A DNA stretch of 64,000 nt from Tyto alba. Taxonomy: Eukaryota > Chordata > Aves > Strigiformes > Tytonidae. How positions within the stretch are numbered: the stretch's first letter is position 1; the number at the start of each line of letters is the position of its first letter. The position numbers and the translations under genes were made by a program. Shown one piece after another: positions 56,171 through 64,000 of this stretch. Under the pieces are notes generated by a model that saw only the letters and a list, made by a program, of their open reading frames with translations, was not told where the DNA came from and ran no database searches. The stretch spans positions 439,329 through 503,328 of the forward strand of contig NW_024881283.1 of NCBI RefSeq assembly GCF_018691265.1, in the 5' to 3' direction.

Positions 56171-57197
56171 AAGGAAGGTGGCAAAGAGTCCTGGGCCCAG
56201 CCCTGACCGCTGGATGCCACCGCTGGTTCCTGGCCTCCAACTACGCCCGGTGCCACTGAGCAGCACCCTCGGCCCGGCCGTCCAGCCTGTTGCAGTCCCG
56301 CTCGGTGCTGGCTCATGCAGACCATTTCCGTTCCAGTGACTAGAACTGGAACTTTAAGAGAATGCAAGGTGGGCACATGCAAGCCCACAGCTTTCAAAAC
56401 CCCATACCAAAAACTTGTAGTACTGGCTATTTCCACCAACTGCCTCAAATCCTACAGAGAAGGAAGGAAACACCCCGTAAATTACACATGCAAGGGCAAC
56501 AAGTTTTTTTAACTCTGGCTTTGGCTTTTCTGACTGCTCGTTCCCAATGAGTGCTGGTTTTGCAAGGTGATCCCAAAAGCGGAACACGGGTTAAAACTCT
56601 TTCTCGAGGGACCTTTGGGCAGGGGGGCCAGCCAGCAGAGCTGCCCGAGTCTCTGGAAAGTCTCTCTGAGCTCCTCCTGGGCAGAGGCAGCACTGGGAGG
56701 AAGCCCCAGGAGCTGTGGGAGGGAACAGCCAAGGGCCTCCAAAGGCTCTCCTGGAGGGCTGCAAAGGCAGAAGGGCCAAAGGTGGAGAAAATGGACAGAT
56801 CTAAGTGGGGTGCTTGGAGAGGGAGCGGTGCTGCAACTGCGAAGAAAGCTGCAGCTTGTGGGAGGGAAAAGAGACCCAGAAATAAGTCCACTTCCATCTG
56901 GTGCCCTGGCCACCTCCCCAGAGCTGCCTTGGTCAGGCAAGGCAGACCCTGTGGTCCCACAGAACCCACCTGCTCGCTGCCGGCCGCCCACTGACTGAGG
57001 AAGGAACGGGCGTAGGACAGTGCCGGTGGGGAATAAGCCCTTTCTCCAGGCTGCAAATCCGAGCACCTCCTCTGGGGTTCAGTCATTTTCTTGGAGCCGT
57101 TTCTACAACAGACAGAAGACATAACCAAGATGACAATGGGAAACTTGACTGGTGTCAAAACAAGACCTTGTCTTTATGCCCCTGACATCCTCCATTT
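56171..57197. other. Unassigned; open frames without domains
   Basis: The plus frame 56,551-56,994 (147 codons) is Lys/Arg/Gly-rich and the opposite minus frame is also open. No splice, domain or repeat evidence supports either. Confidence 0.3.
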
Positions 57198-57388
57198 CAG
57201 AGAAACATAGAATCATAAAATGGTTGGAAGGGAAATTAAAGACTGTCTAGTTCCAACCCCCTCCCATGGGCAGGGGCATCTTCCATCAGACCAGGTTGCT
57301 CAAGGCCTTGTCCAACCTGGCTTTGAACACTTCCAGGGAGGGGGCAGCCACAACTTCACTGGGCAACCTCTTCCAGTGAAGGGGTAAA
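57198..57388 (-). mobile_element. CR1 3' end
   Basis: Plus-strand ATAGAATCATAAAATGGTTGG followed by CTAGTTCCAACCCCCTCCCATGG is the antisense of the CR1 tail and 3' region. Truncated by the LTR start at 57,389. Confidence 0.9.
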
Positions 57389-57916
57389 TGTTGGAGAATG
57401 GCTCAGAGACAAGGGTCCTGAGCCCACCGAGCAATTGTATGATCAGAGCCTGCTCTAGCTGCTGATGCTGGGCCTCACTAGGGTTTGCCTGCAGCTGCTC
57501 GCAGCTGCTGATACATGAGGAATGTCAAGGACGCTTCGGCCTTGTGTACCGTGGTGTGTCGAAAACAGGCTAAGGGGAATTGGGAATAGTGGTCTGAGAA
57601 ACCTAGTGTTATGATAACGGTGGTCTGAGAAACATTGTGTTACGGTACTGTTGTGTATCGAAAACAAGTCAAGAGGAATTAGAAATAGTGGCATGAGAAA
57701 CTTAGTGTTCTGAGAAGCTTGTGCTGTAAGCTAAATGCAAGTAGGTGGACCATGCGAATACGACCCTTAGAGCTTAAGCCAATCAGCTAGTGACTAGTAG
57801 GCATAATTAGTAGAAGGATTATAAAAGGCTGTAACGAAAATCAATAAACTGAACCATGCTTTATCACTCATATTGAGTCGGCTGCGTTCTTCCTCCTTTA
57901 GCCTGGGTCCTCGGCA
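57389..57916 (+). mobile_element. Recombinant solo LTR: LTR-A U3 with different R-U5
   Basis: 57,389 to about 57,805 matches the U3 of LTR-A, including the TGTTGGAGAATGGCTC start and two about 98-bp repeat units (TGTGTCGAAAAC at 57,555 and TGTATCGAAAAC at 57,653). After GGCATAAT it diverges: TATAAAAGG near 57,820, TCAATAAACTG near 57,841 and a different U5 ending CTCGGCA. No target duplication seen. Confidence 0.8.
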
Positions 57917-58899
57917 TGTTGGGCTTGCCTTGCCTGACAAAGAGCCAGAATTGCCCTGAAGGAAGATGAATCTCTTTCCACAAAGAAATACTTTTGGCTG
58001 TTGCTAATGAATGTTTTTTATTTAAGAAGAATGTAACCAATATATTTCTATATAAATACATACTGCTTATGCTGTGTCCATTTTGTCATTTGATTAAAAA
58101 TCCTTCAGTATGCTTTCCTGTTGCTATTTTGGTTCACAAAGTAGATTCATTCCCTTTACCTGTTAAAACTGTAATAAATCTGCCACTGGGCCACTTGATT
58201 TTTTTTTCCACTTGCAGTTAATTTTTAACAAATACTTGGAACAACAGCCTGGGTTTTGTGGTCTCCCAGAAAGCAGATTGAATCGATGAATAGTCTTGAG
58301 TTCAGGCATACCGCATCTGCCCAGCTGTGACCTGGAAGAGAATGACCCAGTGCATCTGGAACATCGACTTGAATTCATATGTTTTTCTTCCACGTGTCTG
58401 TGAGCCAGGTGCCTGGTTGCACTACAGCGTTCCTCATCAGGGAAGAAACTTTCTCCACACCGCCGCTGGTCTCATTGCTCTGTCTCCATCCAAAGCCCCT
58501 TGCCTTTCTCATGTCTATGTCTACCAGTTGGATGCAACGGACCATGGGCTGCAGGGGGCCAGCCCGCCCTCTCGCCGCAGGCTGCAGGGGAGTCTCTGCT
58601 CCGGCAGCCCCCTCCCCTGCTCCCCAAATCCCTGCCACACACACAAGCCCAACAGGCCAACCAATGCCAGGACAGCCCGAGGACAGAGATGGGCTGAAAA
58701 CACGGGCACCGCGAAGCGAGGCCAGCTCAGGCCTCAGCTGGGCGGCAGCAGGAGCGCCGGAGGCCCGGGCAGAGGCCGAGGGCGCAGGCCCTGCCCAGCC
58801 TGGGGGGAGCACTGGGGCTCTCCAGCTCTGCCTGCCGGCATGGGCCTTGCCTGCACCCGCCCTTCTCCCGAGAGGGACCAGGCGCAGACGAGCACTGGG
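57917..58899. other. Non-coding, nothing firm
   Basis: AT-rich to 58,320, then GC-rich. No conserved domain. It lies downstream of the poly(A) signal of the minus-strand gene and upstream of nothing identified. Confidence 0.35.
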
Positions 58900-61800
58900 G
58901 GAAAATGATCATCTTTTATTGGCCTCAGAAAGCACCCACGGCCGAGCGGTGGCCGGCAGCACGATGTTCTCGGGGCAGCTGAATGCCTGGGGCGCCGTCC
59001 ATGCACCCATCCCTCGCGTGCTGCTCCCTCTGGGGCCTGCGCAGGCTCAGGGCCCACGGCCATCTCCGGGGACCCGCCGGGCGCTGGCAGCGGGGCGCTA
59101 CTGCTCCTGCTGTCCCGCGATGCAGGAGCAGCAGAACGCCCCGCGCAGAGCCCTGAGCGCCCTCCTGAGGAGGGAGGGCCGTCGGCGCTGAGCCGGGCGT
59201 GCGTGGAGAGAGCAGCGATGCCTGCGGGGGAAGGAGAGTTGTAGGTGAGGGGCTGGGCGGGTGACGGGCAAGCTCCTGCCTGCCCCCCGCCACCAAGGGC
59301 TGTCCCCAGGGAGTGGGGGCCGCGGCACGGCCAGCCCCCGTGCGCGCAGTGCTGCCCACCTGGCTCCAGAGGCAGGGGAGATGCTGCTGCGTCTCCTCTG
59401 TCATCTGCCGGGTGGGATGTGGCAGTGTCTGTCGGAGGGTTCTGAGGGAATGAAGAAGCCACTTCATCCTCGTGCACCGCCAGGGAGTCAAGGGCTGCGC
59501 TGGCCTCTCCTTGCTGGGCTCCAGACATGGGAGACAGGTTTGGATTGTCCTCCTCTTCCTCGGGCGCTCTGGCCAGGGCAGAAGCTGCCGGCTGAGGGTC
59601 CATGGGACCCGCTGGGGCAGGAGATGCGTCCTGCAGGTTGCCAGCTGCCTCTCCTGCTGCCTCTGGGCCCATGATGCTGGTCCTGCCAGGCCCCTCCTGG
59701 GGACAAGTTGGGAGGGGGACGAGCTCCAGGATAAAAGGGTTGATACAGATGCTGCGGATGGTAATGGAGGACGACTCTTGGTACATCTCTTCGTTGCCGA
59801 GATCTTCCTTCTTAGCCAAGGCCCCTTGCTTGTCCTCTGGCACTTGCAGAGTGGGTTTCCTGAGCTGAGCTAGGCTGTTCTCATTGCAGCCTGGGCCACT
59901 CCTCTCCAGCTCCTCCAGAGGGTCCGTCCTGACGGAAGGGATGGCCAGATAGACCGCAAAAACCCTGTCCTGCATGGGCAGCAACCTACTACTGATGTAG
60001 CACTTGATACGCGTCACCGGCATTGCCAGATCATGCTCTGATGCTTGACCCAGGCACCTTGGCACGACGTCCCTGCATGGAGAAGCTGGCACAAGGGATC
60101 TGTCAGATGCATCGGTGCCCCCACCTCCATGAGGACCAGGCGTGGGCTGAGCTGCGGGGTTCTTGACGCTGTTGGCTCCCTTGTCCTCAGCTGTTCTTGC
60201 TGCTGCTGCCTCCCCCATGACTTGTGCATGGTCCCGCTGTGCCACCGGCTGCTGGCTGGGTCCCTGGATCGCATAGAGAGCCTTGTTCAGGACCTCAGTT
60301 ACAACACACCGTGCTGCTTCCATCAGAGCTGTGACATGGGCAGCGGGCCTGCTTGGGGCAAGCCCCCAGCTCTCCACGCTCCAGGCTGTTCCCTGATCAT
60401 GGCAGATGCCCCAAGAAGATGGGACCAGCTGTTGGTGGCCACTGGCTGTGGTGCCACTGGTGGTTTCCCTGATGCTGGCAGAAGATGTGGAGGGTGCTGC
60501 TGGCAAAGGAGGCAGCGTGGGGCAGGTGCTGGCAGCTCCATCTGGATGAGCTGCAGTGGGCGCATGCCCAGGTGCCGCTGCCTTCCTGGAAACAGGCAGC
60601 AAGATTTCAAGATGGTCTGTCTGCTTCCTTGTTACCCTGCTGTGAGGCAGGGTCACCCTGAATGCCAGGCTGTCCATCTGCAAGAGAAGCCAAGGAGAGA
60701 GGCTGCGTGAGTGCGGCCCTTGCCCCTGTGCCCCCCATGTCCCCACTGGAAGAGCTCCTGCAGCTGGGCTCCCCTGCCAGCCCCCGGGCAGTGCTCGGAG
60801 AGTTCTCTCTGCTGGGAGACCCTGGAAGTAGGGCTGCTCCCTGCTTTGCTGGCACAAGTTTGTTAGCTTGGCAGCAGAGAGATGGAAGGAGAGGGAAAGA
60901 AAGACCGGGGCCAGCCCCATGAAGCCACACGCTGGCAATCTTTCACGGGAGCTCTGGCCAGGGCAGAAAAGCTTTGTGCAGAGCCCCAGACACTGTCTGA
61001 GGAGGGATGGTCGTTGCTGGCCAGCTGGGGCATGTGAGAAGGCAGCAGGTGCCTATGGGACAAGTAGAGCTGGAGCCAAGGCACTGGGTGGGTGAAGCTG
61101 CCCAGCTCAGTGTCCGTGGGACCCTCTGGGGCAGGGGACATGCTCTGCAGGTCACCAGCTGCCTCTGTGCCTGTGCTGCTGCTGGGCCAGCATGGGGGTC
61201 CTGGAAGAGCTCTGGGACCAAGGGGTTGATGCAGGTTACCATGTCGTCCCCTTGGGACAAGCTCTTTGTTGCTGACATCTATCTCCCAGCTTGTCCTCCT
61301 CAGTGGCCCCCCAACCTTGGGCCTTGCTGCCCTTGGCTGCCCAGACTTCCATTGTTCTTGCTGCCCAGCTTGCCTCAACCATGCAAAATGGCCATGCCCT
61401 TGCTCAGCCGGCTGCTGGCCGGGTCCCTGCTTGGCAGTTGCAACCTTGCCCACAACCTCCCTCACGAGGTGCTGGACTGTGTCCTGCAGAGCCATGGCAC
61501 AGACCTTGGCACTCACCTGCCTGGATCTGATACTGAGGAGCCATCCTGGTGCCGACTGGGGGAAACACCGCTCCTCGCCTTCCTGCTGCTGCTGGAGCTG
61601 CCCTGGCCTTGCGTTCCTGGCCAGGGAAGCTGGCGCAGGGGCCCTGCCTGCAGCACCAGTGTCCCCATGTGCAAGGGGACCAGGCACGGGCAAAGCTGAG
61701 GGGGCCTTGCCACCGCTGGCCGCCCAGACCTCGGCTGCTCTTGGTGGTGCCGCCTCAGTCGCGCTGTGTGCCCAGTTCCACTGGGCTGCCGGCTGCTGGC

Positions 61801-62990
61801 TGGGTCCCCGGCTCCCCAGGAAGACCTTGTCCAGGACCTCAGTCACAAGGCCCTGGGCTATCCCCTTCGCAGCTGCAGCACGGCCAGCGGAGCTGTGTGG
61901 GGCAGGCCTCCAGCTCTCCACACTTGCGGCTGTGCCCTGGCCATGGCGGATGCCCCAAGAAGATGGGATGAGCTGTCGCCGGCCACTGGCTGCGGTGCCG
62001 CTGGTGGTTTCCCTGCTGCTGACAGGAGATGTGGAGGGTGCTGCTGGCAGAGGAGGCAGCCTGGGGCAGGTGCTGACAGCTCCTGCTGGCTGAGCTGCGG
62101 TGGGTGCGTGCCCGGGTGCCGCTGCCTTCCTGGGGACAGGTGGCAAGCTTGGACAACGAGCTGTCTCCTCCTGCACCACCTTGTTGCGGGGCAGGGTCAC
62201 CCTGTGTGCCAGAACATCCATCTGCAAGAGAAGCCGAGGAGAGAAGGCTGTGTGAGCACGGCCCTTGCCCCTGCGCCCCCACGTACTCCCACCACTGAAA
62301 AGCTCCTGCGGCTCTGCTTCCCTGCCAGCCCCTGGGCAGTGCTCAGCCCCGCAGGCGGCTGCCGCCCTGCTCCCAGAGCCGGCTGGGGTGAGGGCTGGTC
62401 CCCCCGCAGCCCATGGTGACTCCCGGGAGCAGCGCACAGGGCGCTCAGCTTGCTATGGGTCTGGGCCCACCGGTCCCCTCCTGCACACCCCACCTGCTCA
62501 TCGGCAGCTCCTGGGGTCGGGAAGGCGTTCGGCCCCGTCTCCATCTCCCTACCTGTGCACGGTGCCTTGCGGTGTCCTGCGAGCTCTCTGGGCAGGAGAG
62601 CAGTGGCAGCCTGTCCCCATGGAGGGACAAGGCCTGGCTCTGGCTGCCCTGCGGCACTGCCTGTGGCTGCCTGAGGCCCACCTGTGACCAGGAGGAGGAG
62701 GAGGAGGAGGCATGGGATGGAGGCGGCTGCCTTGGCACAGCGGCCCCCACAGCGCCGGCAAGGCTGGCCCTGGCACCAAGGCAGCTCTGTGCGGCCCCGT
62801 CCCACCCCCGGCCTCTCCCTCCTGCCCCGTCCCTCACCTGGCGCCTCTCCTGCAGGCTCGGCAGCCCCTTGGCGGGCCGGGAGCGGGCGTTCGCCTCCTC
62901 ACCCGTGGGCATCTTTGGCGACCTTAGCCAAAGACCTTACACGAGCACCCAGGGGAGACGCTACCTCCTGAGGGAGCTGCTCTCCTGGGG
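58900..62990 (-). CDS. Unrecognised GC-rich multi-exon gene with duplicated exon and PKA-anchoring-like helices
   Basis: I do not recognise the protein. Support for a gene: a TATA box at 63,014-63,022, an ATG with a purine at -3 (62,912), three exons with good splice sites that all keep phase 0, and a poly(A) signal. Proposed exons: 1, 62,838-62,912; 2, 62,553-62,681; 3, 61,517-62,221; large duplicated exon, 59,360-60,677; last, from 59,221. The product would be Ala/Pro/Ser/Gln-rich and mostly disordered, without a signal peptide or membrane span. Three short helices recur (near 61,824-61,862, 61,446-61,487 and 60,278-60,320), each followed by a GP(S/G)QQP motif; their hydrophobic positions 1,4,5,8,9,12 fit the consensus of A-kinase anchoring helices. 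The 3' end is unresolved: the donor at 59,360 is phase 1, and in that frame the last exon has no stop before the poly(A) signal. The region between exon 3 and the large exon may be a degenerate second half of the first duplicate. Confidence 0.5.
58915..58920 (-). terminator. Poly(A) signal of the 59-63 kb gene
   Basis: CCAATAAAAGATG on the minus strand. A TGA in one frame ends at 58,925, and a TAG in another at 59,098. Confidence 0.6.
59098..59221 (-). CDS. Possible last exon of the unrecognised gene
   Basis: The acceptor CTCCTTCCCCCGCAG is strong. One frame gives a short basic, Cys-containing end (LLRRALRALRGAFCCSCIAG) with a TAG at 59,098; another continues to a TGA at 58,925. The frame joined by the upstream phase-1 donor has no stop before the poly(A) signal, so either another donor or a missing exon is involved. 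Confidence 0.4.
59360..60677 (-). CDS. Large exon of the unrecognised gene (second duplicate)
   Basis: 1,318 bases, open throughout, phase 1 at its donor (AGCCAG/GTGGGC). The acceptor GGCTTCTCTTGCAG matches that of exon 3. Its first half parallels exon 3 (RKAAAPGHAPTAA, ETTSGTTASG, ARCVVTEVLNKA, GPSQQP). The second half has a more ordered-looking, Leu/Ile/Val-containing stretch (DRVFAVYLAIPSVRTDPLEE and SICINPFILELVPLP) not seen intact elsewhere, then an acidic EEEEDN tract. Confidence 0.55.
60678..61516 (-). other. Intron or degenerate second half of the first duplicate
   Basis: Continues open in the exon 3 frame past its donor and contains a third helix-like repeat (VQHLVREVVGKV with GPGQQP). 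Near 61,200-61,260, similarity to the large exon switches frame (a CINPLVPEL segment against CINPFILEL), so this part has indels. 60,678-60,940 is a duplicate of the intron before exon 3. Confidence 0.45.
61517..62221 (-). CDS. Exon 3 of the unrecognised gene (first duplicate)
   Basis: 705 bases (235 codons), open, phase 0. The acceptor is CGGCTTCTCTTGCAG and the donor GGCAG/GTGAGTG. Order: RVTLPRNK, the RKAAAPGHAPTAA block, ETTSGTAASG, SSWGIRHGQG, then the helix-like AQGLVTEVLDKV followed by GPSQQP. About three quarters identical at protein level to the large exon over the aligned part. Confidence 0.6.
62553..62681 (-). CDS. Exon 2 of the unrecognised gene
   Basis: 129 bases, 43 codons, phase 0 at both ends. 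The acceptor is TCCTGGTCACAG and the donor CACAG/GTAGGG. Gln/Ser/Leu-rich, beginning VGLRQPQAVPQG; no domain. The preceding pyrimidine tract is a CTC run (62,686-62,705). Confidence 0.55.
62838..62912 (-). CDS. Exon 1 (coding part) of the unrecognised gene
   Basis: 25 codons from the ATG at 62,910-62,912, starting MPTGEEANARSRPAKGLPSL and rich in Arg, Glu and Gln. It ends CGCCAG before a GTGAGG donor, phase 0. Confidence 0.6.
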
Positions 62991-63013
62991 GAGGGCACCC
63001 CAGGGCTCTCGCT

Positions 63014-63022
63014 CCTTAAATA
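63014..63022 (-). promoter_or_regulatory. TATA box of the unrecognised gene
   Basis: TATTTAAGG on the minus strand, about 100 bases upstream of the ATG. Transcription would start near 62,985-62,990, giving a 5' untranslated region of about 75 bases. Confidence 0.55.
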
Positions 63023-63029
63023 CCCTCAT

Positions 63030-64000
63030 GGTCACCCTGCGGGGGGGTGGGGGTGGCCCATGTCACAGTGGCCTCTGGGGGTGATGCGGCCCCCGCCTCA
63101 CAAAGCCCTGGCGGTGCCCATGGAGACGCCCACGCCGGGGACCGGCTGGGACGGGCTGTGCCCGGCGCGGGGCAGCCCCGGCTCTCCCCTCACCGAGCCC
63201 CCGGCCGGCCTGGGCCAGCGCCTCCCACGTGCGCCCGGTGCCAGCGGGCTCTGCAGAGCTGGGTCCTGTGTGCAGTCGGCAGCTCTGGGCGCCAGCGCCC
63301 TGGGCCGCGTCCCCAGGCGCTGCTCCCACACAGGGCCCCCGGGCCTGGGGACGCTCCGGTGGGCGCCCGCGTAGAGAAAGGCAGGGGAGGCTCGCAGACC
63401 CGGTCGCGGGTGTGGACCTCCCCACAGCGACCTCCAGGGATTTGTGATGGGCTGGTGGCATCGTGCCCAGAGGCCATTGGGCATCCTCGGGGTGCTCCCG
63501 GGAGACGCCCTGGGTAAGAGCGCTGCCACCAGGCTCTTCTGAGGGAAAGCTAAAACTTTTTCTCTTGTTTGGAGCAAAGAGCTTGTTTATAGTAGCATCC
63601 TAGTTGGTCAGCATTTTCTACTCGTATTATTCTCTTCATTTCACTCACATAGTTTAGTCAACTGCTAGGCAGAATTAATAACAAGGTGTTTTGAAATATG
63701 CAACTTCTCCCTGAGAAAAAATTGAAGTAGACCTTGAGACGGTTCATTAAGCTTCCTGAGTACCCCTGATAACAAGGGCCCAAGACGACAGTGTCAAGAT
63801 TAGCACTGGCAAATTAGTTAAAACTGACCATCTTGGAGCATCCCAGGGCCAAAGAACAGATGAGCTAACTCCACAATTGTATTTGGGCATAGGAAAACCA
63901 AAGTTCAATCACTGGACAGGGCAAGGAAGACCATGAACCACCACCAGAGGGGGAAAAGCCCCTAACCCTAATTTTATCACGTGTGCTCGGACAGTGTAGA
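63030..64000. other. GC-rich promoter flank, then AT-rich unassigned sequence
   Basis: 63,030-63,530 is GC- and CpG-rich with composition-driven open frames on both strands. 63,560-64,000 is AT-richer with no recognised gene or repeat. Confidence 0.4.

Noticed and set aside
55105..56448. Open frames of up to 391 codons on both strands in the CpG-rich segment
   Set aside because: All six frames are open over the same GC-rich sequence, without domains or splice evidence; a composition effect.
63114..63127. Possible RFX-type X-box upstream of the 59-63 kb gene (GTGCCCATGGAGAC)
   Set aside because: Only the CCATGG core fits well; three or more mismatches to the consensus arms make chance likely in GC-rich sequence.

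Overview
The window looks like bird nuclear DNA, from a gene-poor, duplication-rich block next to a GC-rich gene. The main evidence is: several CR1 LINE fragments (reverse transcriptase, endonuclease and 3'-tail pieces, the best tail ending in the ATTCTATGATTCTGTGA-type repeat); four olfactory receptor copies close to the expanded avian family-14 type; and retroviral LTRs from at least three endogenous retrovirus (ERV) groups. No ribosomal RNA, tRNA, CRISPR or bacterial-type operon was seen.

Layout. 1-4,500 holds receptor copy A (2,011-2,973, minus), which has a full-length frame but a destroyed initiation codon. 4,510-13,035 is arm A of a large inverted duplication; its partner A' is 35,095-42,300. 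The arms share a series of non-coding blocks and CR1 pieces in mirror order. Arm A has since gained a solo LTR (11,375-11,780), and arm A' still shows the empty target site. Between the arms lie a chimeric provirus (13,220-17,512, minus; LTRs, lysine-type primer site, long repeat-filled leader, gag and env remnants), a third copy of the arm blocks (19.4-20.6 kb), CR1 endonuclease sequence (20.8-21.9 kb), a probable LTR (24.4-25.0 kb), receptor relic B (26,415), and an ERV-L-like pol fragment with its 3' LTR (31,883-35,094, minus). That fragment ends at the inner edge of arm A'.

A second inverted duplication pairs 26.4-30.05 kb with 50.0-54.0 kb. Each arm runs from a receptor relic (B or D) through a shared flank and an ERV-L-like LTR into back-to-back CR1 fragments. 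Receptor pseudogene C (43,896-44,823, plus) and a broken gammaretrovirus-like pol piece (47.4-48.5 kb) lie between. The D arm ends in a 1.5 kb polypurine tract at the point where the B arm has only about 27 bp of similar sequence.

54-58 kb holds another LTR, a 46-base C run, a CpG-island-like segment with two opposed CCAAT boxes, and an LTR (57,389-57,916) whose upstream half matches the 13-17 kb provirus but whose downstream half does not. 58.9-63.0 kb on the minus strand holds an unrecognised GC-rich multi-exon gene with a TATA box, good splice sites in three phase-0 exons, a tandemly duplicated large exon and a poly(A) signal. Its frame carries three copies of a helix-like motif whose hydrophobic spacing fits protein kinase A anchoring helices; this is the most interesting candidate new function.

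There is no operon-like cooperation. The receptors are a decaying tandem family moved around by segmental duplication, retroelements mark the order of events, and the 59-63 kb gene appears unrelated to the rest.
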